DNA of 64,000 bases from an uncultured Bacteroidota bacterium (GCA_913043145.1 CAJWLP010000002.1:30579-94578), one strand, 5' to 3'. Counted from the first letter of the stretch, positions 16,403 to 26,370 are shown. Notes: generated from the sequence alone by a model not told the origin. A program made the numbers and translations.

Positions 16403-17598
16403 TTTATGCTAGTTTTTTCCCAGAATCTAAGTTCTGAAGTATCATTAAAAATAGATGTTAATATTTCTTGTTCTTTTTTGGTAAGCTCCTCGTTTCGCCT
16501 TTCCATTACTTTTTTGGCAGTCTGAAAGGCCTTATTCGTTTGATATGTTGCAAATCCTGAGGAGCCACCCCATGTAAATGATGGAATAAAATTTCTAGGG
16601 AAATTTCCACCAAATATATTGGCAGAAACACCAACTACAGTACCTGTATTAAACATGGTATTTATACCACACTTGCTATGATCTCCCATGATTAAACCAC
16701 AAAACTGTAGTCCTGTATCTAGAAAGCGTTGTTTTGAATAATTCCATAATTTTACAGACGCATAGTTATTCTTCAGATTAGAACTATTTGTGTCTGCTCC
16801 GAGGTTACACCATTCACCAATAACAGAATTACCTATAAAACCATCGTGACCTTTATTGCTGTTTTTAAAAAAAACAGAATTATTTACTTCCCCACCAACT
16901 TTACATTGTGGCCCAACTGTGGTATCACCATATATTTTAGCTCCCATTTTAATGATTGCATTCTCTCCAAGAGCGAAAGGACCTCGAATGAGACTTCCTT
17001 CCATGACGGTACTATTTTTCCCTAAGTAAATAGGTCCATTTTCCGTATTGAATACTGATGCTTCTACTCGTACACCTTCTTCAATAAAAATATCTTTGCC
17101 AAGGATTGTATTTGTAGATGATATTTGCTTACTCTCTCTATTATTGGTGAGAACTTCAAAGTCAGATTTGATTTCATAACCATTTTTAGTAAATATATCA
17201 TGTGCTTGACTTATCATGGAACATGATATTTCCTTGTTTGATTTTGATAATGAATATTTAACCAATTCTTCAAAACGTTTAAATTTTTTTGAAGTCTTTA
17301 TGGCGATAATCAAGTCATTTTTTACAAGTACTTCTTCGTTTGATAGTGCGTTTATTTGATTAGTCAAATCAGAAGAAGGAAGGGATCTACCGTTAATGTA
17401 AACGTTTTCATTTTCATGATTGATACCATATTTATCTGCTAAGTAATCTTGTGTGATGTAAGAAACTTTTTCAGAAATATATTTGGACCATTTTTCAGCT
17501 ATTGTTAATATGCCAACCCTTAATTCAGCACAAGGTCTTGTGAATGTTAGTGGGAGTAGATTTACTCTCCTGTCATCGTCAAATAGTATGATATTCAT
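16399..17598 (-). CDS. GlmU-like putative sugar nucleotidyltransferase/acyltransferase
   Basis: A 399-aa protein of the GlmU family as annotated in Bacteroidota. It begins MNIILFDDDRRVNLLPLTFTRP, a degenerate nucleotidyltransferase-like N-terminus without an obvious GxGTRM/K signature. The C-terminal half (about 185-350) is a left-handed beta-helix of hexapeptide repeats (IFIEEGVRVEASVFN, IYLGKNSTVMEGSLIRGPF, AIIKMGAKIYGDTTVGP). Such domains usually carry acetyltransferase activity, while uridylyltransferase activity is doubtful from the sequence. The start ATG follows directly on the T-run of the rpmE2 terminator, with its own -7 box in that hairpin's loop. tpiA follows with a four-base overlap. 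Confidence 0.85.
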   Translation of the reverse strand: MNIILFDDDRRVNLLPLTFTRPCAELRVGILTIAEKWSKYISEKVSYITQDYLADKYGINHENENVYINGRSLPSSDLTNQINALSNEEVLVKNDLIIAIKTSKKFKRFEELVKYSLSKSNKEISCSMISQAHDIFTKNGYEIKSDFEVLTNNRESKQISSTNTILGKDIFIEEGVRVEASVFNTENGPIYLGKNSTVMEGSLIRGPFALGENAIIKMGAKIYGDTTVGPQCKVGGEVNNSVFFKNSNKGHDGFIGNSVIGEWCNLGADTNSSNLKNNYASVKLWNYSKQRFLDTGLQFCGLIMGDHSKCGINTMFNTGTVVGVSANIFGGNFPRNFIPSFTWGGSSGFATYQTNKAFQTAKKVMERRNEELTKKEQEILTSIFNDTSELRFWEKTSIK

Positions 17599-17629
17599 AA
17601 AAAAAGGCTCTCCAAATATAGAAAGCCTT
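17599..17629 (-). terminator. Rho-independent terminator of rpmE2
   Basis: On the minus strand AAGGCT pairs with AGCCTT (17624-17629 with 17604-17609), with a mismatch and two more pairs, an eight-base loop at 17613-17620, and a T-run at 17599-17605. The T-run abuts the ATG of the GlmU-like gene. Confidence 0.8.
17613..17620 (-). promoter_or_regulatory. -7 box of the GlmU-like gene inside the terminator loop
   Basis: The minus strand reads TATATTTG, a perfect TAnnTTTG match that coincides with the loop of the rpmE2 terminator. It ends 14 bases before ATG 17598. The -33 region has only TTTC. Confidence 0.65.
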
Positions 17630-17651
17630 ATTGATATTGTTGAAATTATGC

Positions 17652-17903
17652 CTATTTCTTTTTGGCGTAACGCTTATTAAACTTGTCAATTCTACCTGCA
17701 GTATCAACGAAATTGGTCTTACCGGTATAAAATGGATGAGAAGCACTTGAAATCTCCAATTTGTATACTGGATACTCATTTCCATCTTCATAAGTGATGG
17801 TCTCTTTAGTTTCAACACAAGATTTTGTAAGAAACTGATATCCATTTGACATGTCTTTAAACACAACTAATCGGTAGTTGTCTGGGTGTATTTCGCTTTT
17901 CAT
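17652..17903 (-). CDS. rpmE2: 50S ribosomal protein L31 type B
   Basis: Large-subunit protein bL31, 83 aa. It starts [21 protein letters not shown] and continues through [25 protein letters not shown], both family signatures. The CxxC zinc motif of type A is absent, so this is the zinc-independent type B form. The promoter is at 17984-18013, and its terminator holds the promoter of the next gene. Confidence 0.96.
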   Translation of the reverse strand: MKSEIHPDNYRLVVFKDMSNGYQFLTKSCVETKETITYEDGNEYPVYKLEISSASHPFYTGKTNFVDTAGRIDKFNKRYAKKK

Positions 17904-17983
17904 TTTTTAAAATCTTTACGGTTATGTAATATGTGAACCTATTTAAAATATAAGTAAATTCAATTTTTCCTTTTAAAGGACTG

Positions 17984-18013
17984 CAAATTTAGTATAATTT
18001 GCAATCTATTCAA
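17984..18013 (-). promoter_or_regulatory. Promoter of rpmE2
   Basis: The minus strand has TTG (18013-18011), a 19-base spacer, then TAAATTTG (17991-17984) followed by CAGTCC, a near-ideal Bacteroidota ribosomal promoter. The -33 element touches the start codon of the divergent LTA-synthase-like gene. Confidence 0.78.
17993..18001 (+). promoter_or_regulatory. Possible -7 box of the LTA-synthase-like gene
   Basis: TATAATTTG resembles TAnnTTTG with one extra base. It ends 12 bases before GTG 18014. If used, the TTG codon at 17999 belongs to the promoter and cannot be the start. Confidence 0.4.
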
Positions 18014-19861
18014 GTGGATTCAAGGATAAAAAATATTGTAAAGTGTTTATCATTTCTTTTTTGTTTGGTTCTTCCGTTTTGGATAAGTCGCCTTTGGTTA
18101 TTATGGTCGTACCCTGATTTAACGGTATCAGATCCAATAAATTATCTATTCCATGTAATTCGATTTGATCTAAAGGCACTTGCTATCTGGTATTCACCGT
18201 TGTTTATCTTTTTGGGAGTGGGGCTTTTTATTCAAATAAAATGGTGGCAATTTATAACAAGAATTACTTTCAGTCTACTTTTTTTATTTGCTCTAGTGTT
18301 TAACTTAATTGCTGTATTATACTTCCCAATTAGTAAAACAATTGTTGGAGGAGAATTATTTCAGCTATTGTCTGGTCAGAGCTTATGGATTGTCTTAGGA
18401 TATATTACCGAGTATTGGTATGTTATTATTTTAATTCTTAGTATAAATACCATAATATTAAGACTATTTAAGAAATTAAACTTAATTGTAAGTATGGGTT
18501 ACCGTATTTTTATGGTTATTTTTACTTTTTTAGCTATTGGTTTTTTTGCTCGAGGAGGGGTAGCGTTAAAACCACTTAATTTAATGGATGCCTTCGCAGA
18601 GTTGACTAATGAAGAGGTAACAACTGCAATTACTCCCTTATATATTTTGTTAGAATCTTACGGGAAACAGGATATTCAATATGAGGCTTATTTTTCGGAT
18701 ATCCAACTCAATGAAGCTTTATCGAATGACAGGAAGATTTACAATAATTTACCATTTAAAAGACCAAATATATGCCTTATTTTATTAGAGAGTTTTGGTA
18801 AAGAATATACCGGAATCAATCAAACTAGTCAACCTAGCTACACCCCATTTTTAGATAGCTTAATGGATCAGTCAGTTAATTTTACGAATGCCTATGCAAA
18901 CGGTCTTCGGTCAATTGATGCAGTAGCATCCTGTTTGGCTGGTATCCCATGTTTAATGAAACAACCTTTCATTGGTTCTCTTTATACCCAATCAGATGTT
19001 AAAACAATACCAAAAGTGCTAAAAAAAGATGGTTATACCACTTCTTTTTTTCATGGTGCAGACGAACTTTCGATGGGTTTTAAACGATATCTTCAGTTTC
19101 AAGATATTGATAATTATTATGCTAAACAAAACTATCCTGATATTTCAGATTTTGATGGAACTTGGGGGATTTATGATGAACCTTTTTTGGAGTATTGTGG
19201 GAAAACTTTATCTAATCAAAAGCAACCTTGGTTCTCTGGAATTTTCACACTAAGTAGTCATCATCCATATAAAATTCCTCAGAGGTATAATTATCTGCCC
19301 AAAGGAACTATTGAAATTCATCAATCCATTGGATATACGGATCATGCTTTAGCACAATTTTTCAAGTCTGTTCAATCAGAAAGTTGGTTTGAAAACACAA
19401 TTTTTATAATAACAGCTGATCATTCATCTTTAAACGAAACACCGATGTATCGTTCGTCATTAGGAAAGTATGCAGTACCTCTATTTATATATTCGCCAAA
19501 ATGGCTAGCATATCGTGAGGAGACCCAGGTAGCTCAACATATTGATATTTATTCGACAATCAGACATATTACCTCCTCAGAGGGTCATGTATCTTTTGGC
19601 AATAGTCTTTTAAGTACTAGAGATTCTCAAGGAATAGTACTTTTTGATGGAAATATATATAGTTATACGAATGACTCCTTGACTATCGAATGGAATGGGG
19701 ATAAACATGTTCGTTTATTTAACTATCAATCTGATCCAGCTCACCAAAATGATTTGTCAGCTGAACAGCCAAAGTTAGTTGAGAGAATGCTTCAAGAATT
19801 AAAGATGTACATTCAGAAATACAACTATAGGCTGCTAAATAATAATTTTAACAACCAGTAA
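18014..19861 (+). CDS. LTA synthase-family sulfatase/phosphoglycerol transferase
   Basis: Membrane enzyme of the alkaline-phosphatase superfamily, 615 aa from GTG 18014 (TTG 17999 possible). The N-terminal third has about five membrane helices (about 10-180). The extracytoplasmic domain begins near 250 with NICLILLESFGKEYTG. TNAYANGLRSIDAVASCLAG holds the nucleophile region, where a Thr/Ser is expected to accept phosphoglycerol, and FTLSSHHPY and IITADHSSLNE hold metal ligands. In Gram-positives such enzymes build lipoteichoic acid. In Bacteroidota, which lack it, they probably modify glycans or lipids with phosphate groups; the true substrate is unknown. It is divergent from rpmE2. Confidence 0.87.
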   Translation: MDSRIKNIVKCLSFLFCLVLPFWISRLWLLWSYPDLTVSDPINYLFHVIRFDLKALAIWYSPLFIFLGVGLFIQIKWWQFITRITFSLLFLFALVFNLIAVLYFPISKTIVGGELFQLLSGQSLWIVLGYITEYWYVIILILSINTIILRLFKKLNLIVSMGYRIFMVIFTFLAIGFFARGGVALKPLNLMDAFAELTNEEVTTAITPLYILLESYGKQDIQYEAYFSDIQLNEALSNDRKIYNNLPFKRPNICLILLESFGKEYTGINQTSQPSYTPFLDSLMDQSVNFTNAYANGLRSIDAVASCLAGIPCLMKQPFIGSLYTQSDVKTIPKVLKKDGYTTSFFHGADELSMGFKRYLQFQDIDNYYAKQNYPDISDFDGTWGIYDEPFLEYCGKTLSNQKQPWFSGIFTLSSHHPYKIPQRYNYLPKGTIEIHQSIGYTDHALAQFFKSVQSESWFENTIFIITADHSSLNETPMYRSSLGKYAVPLFIYSPKWLAYREETQVAQHIDIYSTIRHITSSEGHVSFGNSLLSTRDSQGIVLFDGNIYSYTNDSLTIEWNGDKHVRLFNYQSDPAHQNDLSAEQPKLVERMLQELKMYIQKYNYRLLNNNFNNQ

Positions 19862-19863
19862 TG

Positions 19864-19871
19864 TACCTTTG
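19864..19871 (+). promoter_or_regulatory. -7 box of hisS
   Basis: TACCTTTG, a perfect TAnnTTTG match, ends five bases before ATG 19877, so the hisS mRNA would be leaderless or nearly so. It begins three bases after the stop of the upstream gene. Confidence 0.7.
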
Positions 19872-19876
19872 TTGCA

Positions 19877-21250
19877 ATGCAAAAACCTTCTAATCCACAA
19901 GGTACTCGAGATTTCGGTCCTGAGGTTATGCGAAAACGCAATTTGATTCTAGATACTATTCGAGGTGTATTTAAAAAATATGCTTTCGAACCGCTTCAAA
20001 CTCCTGCACTTGAAAATCTAAGTATGCTTACTGGTAAGTACGGAGATGAGGGAGATAAGCTACTTTATAAGATAAGAAGTAATCGAGAAATAAGTCATGA
20101 AATTGATGAGGAAAAAGCTCAAACTATTAAAGACTTATTTCCTGATCGATGGATACCTGGCGAATCTAAGCTGGGTCTTAGATATGATTTGACTGTACCA
20201 TTTGCCCGGTTCGTAGTGCAACACAGAAATGAAATATCATTCCCATTTAGAAGATACCAGATACAGCCAGTTTGGCGAGCTGATCGTCCTCAAAAAGGAA
20301 GATTTAGAGAGTTTACTCAATGTGATGCTGATTGCATAGGGAGCACTTCTTTAATTCATGAAGCAGATTTGATACATATCTACAATGAGGCTTTTACAAG
20401 TCTTAATTTGTCAAGCACCGTGGTGAAAATAAATCACCGTAAATTTTTAGAGGCAATGGTTGATGAACTTTCTTTAGATTTTCCAGTTGCTCAATTTACA
20501 TCTACACTTGATAAATTAGATAAAATAGGGAAAGATGGTGTAGTCAATGAACTAATAAATGCAGGCATTGATGAAGCAAAATGTCTAGAGCTTTTTGAGT
20601 TAATTATAAATTCAGATTTGAACAAGGCTATTCTGGACCAACTAGCTATTTCATTTAATCAGAATGTTTTAGCAATGGAGGCTATCAAAGATCTTAAAGA
20701 ACTAGTGAGTTATTTGGGTGATTCCCCTCTGAATATTCAATTAAAGCTTGATTTGAGTCTTGCTCGGGGGTTGGACTATTATACGGGATGCATCTTTGAG
20801 GCCATTATTCCTGGTAGTGGTATTGGAAGCGTTTCGGGTGGTGGTAGATATGATAACTTAACTGACATTTTTGGCTTAAAAGATGTTTCCGGAGTTGGGA
20901 TTAGCTTTGGAGTAGATCGATTATACGAGATACTTGAATCACAAAAGCTCTGGCCAAACTCAAAATCGTTTAATCAATCTATTTTGATTTGTCATTTTAA
21001 CCGAGAGACCCAAGTTTATGGAGCAGATATTGCACGAAAAATGCGAAATAAAGAGCTTTCAGTATTAGTTTATCCTGATAATAAGCGAATCAACAAACAG
21101 TTAGATTTTGCAAATAATAAAGGTTTTACTCATGCGATAGTCATTGGTCAGGATGAGATGGAGTCTTCATTTCTTACCCTAAAAAACTTAATTACAGGGG
21201 ATCAAAATAAAATGAGTGTGGACGATTGTATAGCTCATCTAAAGTCGTGA
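19877..21250 (+). CDS. hisS: Histidine-tRNA ligase
   Basis: Class II aminoacyl-tRNA synthetase charging tRNA-His, 457 aa. Motif 1 lies at about 38-60. Motif 2 is FRRYQIQPVWRADRPQ (about 125-140) followed by GRFREFTQCD. The histidine-binding LARGLDYYTGCIFE is near 297-310, and motif 3 includes GVGISFGVDRLYE. A C-terminal anticodon-binding domain covers about 365-457. The stop codon overlaps the GTG start of the RluA-type gene (GTGA). Confidence 0.96.
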   Translation: MQKPSNPQGTRDFGPEVMRKRNLILDTIRGVFKKYAFEPLQTPALENLSMLTGKYGDEGDKLLYKIRSNREISHEIDEEKAQTIKDLFPDRWIPGESKLGLRYDLTVPFARFVVQHRNEISFPFRRYQIQPVWRADRPQKGRFREFTQCDADCIGSTSLIHEADLIHIYNEAFTSLNLSSTVVKINHRKFLEAMVDELSLDFPVAQFTSTLDKLDKIGKDGVVNELINAGIDEAKCLELFELIINSDLNKAILDQLAISFNQNVLAMEAIKDLKELVSYLGDSPLNIQLKLDLSLARGLDYYTGCIFEAIIPGSGIGSVSGGGRYDNLTDIFGLKDVSGVGISFGVDRLYEILESQKLWPNSKSFNQSILICHFNRETQVYGADIARKMRNKELSVLVYPDNKRINKQLDFANNKGFTHAIVIGQDEMESSFLTLKNLITGDQNKMSVDDCIAHLKS

Positions 21251-21975
21251 AGAGATTCAATTTTAAGGATCAAATCGTATTTGAAAGTACCAACTACTTG
21301 GCAATCAATAAGCCACCTGGAGTGAGTAGTTTGCATGAACGCATTGGCTTGGCTAATTCTGTTATCGAACAAGCCAAAAAATACGATGAGCAATTGCAGT
21401 TATGTCACCGTTTAGACAAAGAAACCAGTGGTGTTTTGCTACTATCTAAGCATGCAAAAGCATACTCACATGCTGCACAAGCATTTGAAAAAAGAATGGT
21501 CAAGAAAACCTATCATGCCATTTCACAAGGAATTCATAAATTCAAAAATTTCACAGTAAATCTTCCTTTGGTAACTACTCGAAGTGGAAGGAGTGCTGTA
21601 AATAAACAAAGGGGTAAGCCCAGTCAAACAACGTTTGATACACTTGATAATTTCACTCATTTTACCCTTATTTCTTGTAGTCCAGTATCTGGTCGTCAGC
21701 ACCAGATTAGGATACATTTAGCTTCGCAAAATGCTCCAATAGCTGCTGATGAAATCTATGGTGGAGAGTTACCTTTTCTTTCAAAATTCAAAAAGAAATT
21801 CAATCTAAAGAAAGGGAGTGAGGAGCAACCTATGATTAATCGATTCGCTCTGCACGCATATTCTTTAAATCTTAGGGATATTGATGGAACAACATTAGAT
21901 ATAAAGGCTGATTATCCAAAAGACTTCAGGGTATTTCTTTCACAATTACAGAAATTTGATTCTCTGAATCATTAA
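21247..21975 (+). CDS. RluA-family RNA pseudouridine synthase
   Basis: Converts uridine to pseudouridine in rRNA or tRNA; the target cannot be told from the sequence. The catalytic Asp is in CHRLDKETSGVLLLSK, and the later motif SGRQHQIRIHLAS is also conserved. GTG 21247 overlaps the hisS stop in a GTGA arrangement and gives 242 aa; an in-frame ATG at 21226 lies inside hisS. There is no N-terminal S4 domain, unlike many RluA proteins. Co-transcription with hisS is likely. Confidence 0.9.
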   Translation: MKRFNFKDQIVFESTNYLAINKPPGVSSLHERIGLANSVIEQAKKYDEQLQLCHRLDKETSGVLLLSKHAKAYSHAAQAFEKRMVKKTYHAISQGIHKFKNFTVNLPLVTTRSGRSAVNKQRGKPSQTTFDTLDNFTHFTLISCSPVSGRQHQIRIHLASQNAPIAADEIYGGELPFLSKFKKKFNLKKGSEEQPMINRFALHAYSLNLRDIDGTTLDIKADYPKDFRVFLSQLQKFDSLNH

Positions 21976-21984
21976 CCTTAGATT

Positions 21985-24453
21985 TTATTTCTCTTTTGGA
22001 GTCACAATATCCCATTTTTTTGGATTTTTTACCCTTTGTTTTGTAAGTGCATGTTCCAGTACCTCATTCATTTGATCTACAAAATGAAATTTTAAATTGG
22101 ATATGTAGGATGGATTAATATCATCTATATCTTTTTTATTTGCCTTAGACATGATGATTTCTTTAATTCCAGCACGTTTTGCTGCTAAGATTTTTTCTTT
22201 GATTCCGCCAACTGGAAGTACCTTGCCTCTAAGAGTGATCTCGCCCGTCATAGCCAAACGATTTTTAACTTTTCGTTGAGTAAATACAGATGCTAACGCT
22301 GTCAGAATAGTAATTCCCGCACTTGGACCATCTTTTGGGACAGCACCAGCAGGAAAATGAATGTGAATATCATATTGATCAAATATCAAATGGTTAATTC
22401 CATAGGATTGAGCATTTGCCTTCAGCCATGTGTTAGCATTGATAGCACTTTCTTTCATTACATCTCCCAATTGACCGGTCAATGTAATTTTACCTTTTCC
22501 TTTAGTAATTGAAGTTTCAACAAATAAAATATCGCCACCCACACTTGTCCATGCTAGCCCAGTTACTACTCCAGCTACTTCGTTAGTCTCATATAGGTCT
22601 TTTTCAATTTTTTCTTTACCTAATATTTGCTCCGCATCATTAAGACTGATTGTAGGTTTAGGTTCATTGCCGTACACCAATTCTTTTGCTTGCCATCGAC
22701 ATATCTTTGCAAGTCTTTTATCTAATGTTCTTACACCACTTTCACGGGTATATTCATCCACTATTTTTTCAATGACTTTGTCAGACATGCGAAGCTCCTT
22801 AGATTTTAAACCGTGTTCTTTTTTTTGCTTAGGTAGTAGATGTTTTTTTGCAATTCCAATCTTTTCTTCAACGGTGTATCCCGTAATATCTATGATTTCC
22901 ATTCGATCCCTTAATGCAGGTTGAATGGTATCTAGTCGGTTTGCAGTAGCTAAGAACAATACGTTGCTTAAGTTGTAGTCTAAGTCTACATAATTGTCAT
23001 GAAAAGCATTATTCTGCTCAGGATCTAATATTTCTAATAATGCGGAAGAGGGGTCGCCTCTAAAATCATTTCCTATTTTATCAATTTCATCCAGTACAAA
23101 AATAGGGTTGCTTTTACCAGCTTTTTTGAGGGACTGTATGATACGCCCAGGCATGGCACCAATATATGTTTTTCGATGACCGCGGAGTTCAGACTCGTCG
23201 TGCAGACCACCGAGGCTCATTCGCACATACTCCCTACCCATAGCCTTGGCTATGGATTTCCCTAATGATGTTTTACCAACTCCTGGAGGGCCATAAAGAC
23301 ATAAAATGGGTGATTTCATGTCACCTTTGAGCTTAAGAACAGCTAAATATTCTAAGATTCGTTCTTTAACTTTTTCGAGTCCAAAATGGTCAGAATCCAA
23401 TACTTTACGGGCTCGTTTTAGATCGAAATTATCTTTTGAAAATTCTGACCATGGTAATTCAAGTAGTAATTCCACATAGTTTAAACTAACGGAATAATCT
23501 GGAGTTGCTGGATTCATTCTCATAAGACGATCTAATTCTTTATTAAATGCTTTGGCTACAGTTTTATTCCATTTCTTATTATTACCCTTAGCACGCAAAA
23601 CCTCGATTTCTTTATCTGGTGAATCTTGTCCAAGTTCTTCTTGAATTGCTCGGATTTGTTGTTGTAAGAAATATTCTTTTTGTTGCTGATCCAAATCCAC
23701 TTTTACCTTGGTATGAATCTTATTTTTGAGTTCTAACATTTGAAGCTCTTTATCCAAAAAGAATAGTACACGATTGGCCTTTTTCTTAAAATTCGATAGT
23801 TCCAAGATTTCTTGCTTTTCATCAACCGAAACATTGAGATTGGATGAAATAAAATTCACTAAAAAGTTAGGAGAATTGATATTTTTTAAAGCAAAATTAG
23901 CTTCTGAGGGGATGTTCGGAGAGATTTCTACAATTTTAGAGGCCAACTCACGAATACTATCAACGGTTGCGTTAGTCTCTTTTCCTTTTAAAGCTTTACC
24001 ATCGGTAAAAGCTTCAATATCTCCTCTAAAATAAGGGTCTTCATCCGTAATATTTTTGAGGGTAAATTTTCGTTTACCTTGAATAATCACAGTGATATTG
24101 CCGTCGGGCATTTTCAACATCTTAAGTATGTGGGCTAATGTGCCTTTGGAATAAAAGTCTTGTGGAGAAGGATCTTCGATTTTTTGATCCTTTTGAGCAA
24201 CCACACCAATTATCTTATCACCTTTGTATGCATCTTGGATTAGTTTGATGGATTTGTCTCTACCCACTGTCACTGGAAACACCACTCCTGGAAACAATAC
24301 TGTATTTCTTAGTGGTAATAATGGCAGATTTTCAGGATAATTACCTGAATTGTCATCTTCAAAATCACTATCGGCTATGACGGATATGATTTCTGATCCG
24401 TCCTCCTCACCTAAAAAATCGCCGTCTAGCTTAAATCTATGGTCAAATGTCAT
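21985..24453 (-). CDS. lon: ATP-dependent protease Lon
   Basis: Cytosolic AAA+ serine protease that degrades misfolded and regulatory proteins, 822 aa. The N-terminal substrate-binding domain (about 40-245) begins LPLLPLRNTVLFPGVV. Walker A GPPGVGKT is at 388-395 and Walker B FVLDEIDKIG follows. The protease domain contains the catalytic serine in PKDGPSAGITI (about 710) and the catalytic lysine about 40 residues later. An acidic N-terminal extension of roughly 40 residues precedes the Lon domain. It is convergent with the RluA-type gene. Confidence 0.97.
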   Translation of the reverse strand: MTFDHRFKLDGDFLGEEDGSEIISVIADSDFEDDNSGNYPENLPLLPLRNTVLFPGVVFPVTVGRDKSIKLIQDAYKGDKIIGVVAQKDQKIEDPSPQDFYSKGTLAHILKMLKMPDGNITVIIQGKRKFTLKNITDEDPYFRGDIEAFTDGKALKGKETNATVDSIRELASKIVEISPNIPSEANFALKNINSPNFLVNFISSNLNVSVDEKQEILELSNFKKKANRVLFFLDKELQMLELKNKIHTKVKVDLDQQQKEYFLQQQIRAIQEELGQDSPDKEIEVLRAKGNNKKWNKTVAKAFNKELDRLMRMNPATPDYSVSLNYVELLLELPWSEFSKDNFDLKRARKVLDSDHFGLEKVKERILEYLAVLKLKGDMKSPILCLYGPPGVGKTSLGKSIAKAMGREYVRMSLGGLHDESELRGHRKTYIGAMPGRIIQSLKKAGKSNPIFVLDEIDKIGNDFRGDPSSALLEILDPEQNNAFHDNYVDLDYNLSNVLFLATANRLDTIQPALRDRMEIIDITGYTVEEKIGIAKKHLLPKQKKEHGLKSKELRMSDKVIEKIVDEYTRESGVRTLDKRLAKICRWQAKELVYGNEPKPTISLNDAEQILGKEKIEKDLYETNEVAGVVTGLAWTSVGGDILFVETSITKGKGKITLTGQLGDVMKESAINANTWLKANAQSYGINHLIFDQYDIHIHFPAGAVPKDGPSAGITILTALASVFTQRKVKNRLAMTGEITLRGKVLPVGGIKEKILAAKRAGIKEIIMSKANKKDIDDINPSYISNLKFHFVDQMNEVLEHALTKQRVKNPKKWDIVTPKEK

Positions 24454-24545
24454 GTTGTCGTATTGTGTGCTCCAATTAATTTTGAAACATGTGGCTAGTA
24501 GTATGGCAATTGTTATGCCAGTTGATTTTTTACCAGATTTAGTCT

Positions 24546-26282
24546 TTACTTAATAATAAGTTTTCCCTTGACTGCAGATCGGTAAAACAGGTAGGTACCT
24601 AATATCAAAACAACTAACAATAAACAAGACTCAGACCACTCTCGAAAGATAATCTTACCAACCATGAACAAAAAGGAGTAGACGGTAATAATTCCTCCTA
24701 GCCATGCTAAAAATAGGTAAGGTATGGTCTTTTTGAAATCATCAAACCCTTGAGGGTAGATTTTGTCTTTGAATTTTTGTATATGATTTTGAGCGTCTGG
24801 TTTTGTGATCAAGCTGACTAAAACCCAACAGAAGGTTGTTATTCCGACAGTAATGAAAAATGAGATAGGATTGGATGATAATGATTCATCCAAAACAGGA
24901 TAATTATGAACAAAAACAAATTTGAGTAAGCCATAGACGATGAATGGGGTTACAGTAGCTGTAATTTCTGCCCATGCATTAATGCGAAACCAAAACCATC
25001 GCATCATCAATAATAATCCTAATCCAGCTCCACATTCCATAATAAATTCCCAGACTCCACTAATTGAATTTACCTGAGTGGTTACCCCCAATGCAAGGAT
25101 CATTATCCCAAAAGTTACCCATCGACTGACACGTACTATTTTATGATTAGAGTTTTTTGCTGGATTCCAAACATCGTTAATGACGTAACTAGCTCCCCAA
25201 TTAAGGTGGGTAGAAACGGTACTCATGTATGCTCCTAGGAAGGCAACTAATAAAAGACCTCGCATACCTGAAGGTAGAAATTCTTTCATAGCCATAACAA
25301 AGCCCAACTTTGTATCATCAGCTCCTAATTCTGGGTATAACACTACCGAACATAAGGCTACAATAATCCATGGCCATGGACGAATACCATAATGAGCAAA
25401 TTGAAAGAAGAAGGTGGCCATAAATGAGTGTTTCTCATTTTTTGTGCTGAACATTCGTTGGGCGATATACCCTCCACCTCCTGGTTCTGCTCCAGGATAC
25501 CAACTTGACCACCAAACCATTCCAGCGATTGCTATAAAAGAAGCAAACCCTATGGATAAACCAACAGGTTCGGATGAATTTCCAACACTTGGCAATATAG
25601 TTAGGCTGTGTTTTGGGAGAGCATTTTTTAAGCCAGATATTCCACCAATTTGGTCAGAATTAACCACTAGTATGGCAAGAACAATACACCCAATTAGTGC
25701 TATAAAAAATTGAAATGCATCCGTGAGTGCTACTCCCATCAAACCACTGAGTGCTGAATACCCAGCTACTAAAAGCATAGCTAATGCAGTAAAACAAAAT
25801 AACTCAATACCTTTTAAATTAAAAAACACTTCTAATATAGCCATAAGAGCAAGGTTAACCCACGCAAGAATGATGGAATTCATGACAACACCCAGATATA
25901 TTGCTTTAAACTTTTTAAGCCATTTGGCCTGTTGACCACCATAACGTAATGTGATAAATTCTGCATCGGTTATCACACCACTTCTTCTCCATAATTGAGC
26001 ATAAAAAATAGCAGTAAACATTCCGCCCAGAAGCATATTCCACCAGACCCAATTTCCAGAAATTCCATTTTTAGCTACCAATTCAGTCACAGCTAGAGGT
26101 GTGTCTGCAGCAAAAGTTGTAGCTACCATGCTCAAACCAGCAATGTACCAAGGCAGATTTTTGCCACCTAAAAAGAAACCTTCTATGCTATTATTTATAT
26201 TGCTTTTAGCATACCAACCTAAGGCAATTGTGATGACTATAAATAAAATGATGATAAAAAAATCAAAACCTGTTAAAACCAT
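24546..26282 (-). CDS. Sodium/solute symporter (SSS family)
   Basis: Secondary transporter, 578 aa, with about thirteen predicted membrane helices. The N-terminal signature SIEGFFLGGKNLPWYIAGLS and following residues match the SSS family of Na+-coupled uptake systems for sugars, amino acids or organic acids. YIAQRMFSTKNEKHS and GAYMSTVSTHLNWGASYVIND are further family blocks, the latter around a Na+ site. The substrate cannot be inferred from the sequence or neighbours. It stands alone between lon and a lipoprotein gene, with no clear promoter. Confidence 0.9.
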   Translation of the reverse strand: MVLTGFDFFIIILFIVITIALGWYAKSNINNSIEGFFLGGKNLPWYIAGLSMVATTFAADTPLAVTELVAKNGISGNWVWWNMLLGGMFTAIFYAQLWRRSGVITDAEFITLRYGGQQAKWLKKFKAIYLGVVMNSIILAWVNLALMAILEVFFNLKGIELFCFTALAMLLVAGYSALSGLMGVALTDAFQFFIALIGCIVLAILVVNSDQIGGISGLKNALPKHSLTILPSVGNSSEPVGLSIGFASFIAIAGMVWWSSWYPGAEPGGGGYIAQRMFSTKNEKHSFMATFFFQFAHYGIRPWPWIIVALCSVVLYPELGADDTKLGFVMAMKEFLPSGMRGLLLVAFLGAYMSTVSTHLNWGASYVINDVWNPAKNSNHKIVRVSRWVTFGIMILALGVTTQVNSISGVWEFIMECGAGLGLLLMMRWFWFRINAWAEITATVTPFIVYGLLKFVFVHNYPVLDESLSSNPISFFITVGITTFCWVLVSLITKPDAQNHIQKFKDKIYPQGFDDFKKTIPYLFLAWLGGIITVYSFLFMVGKIIFREWSESCLLLVVLILGTYLFYRSAVKGKLIIK

Positions 26283-26370
26283 AATCTGTTCAATGACACA
26301 ATTTTGTAGTTTTTATTCAAGAATCTAAAAATTAGTTTTAATATTTAATTAACATTATAGCTTTGATCAT

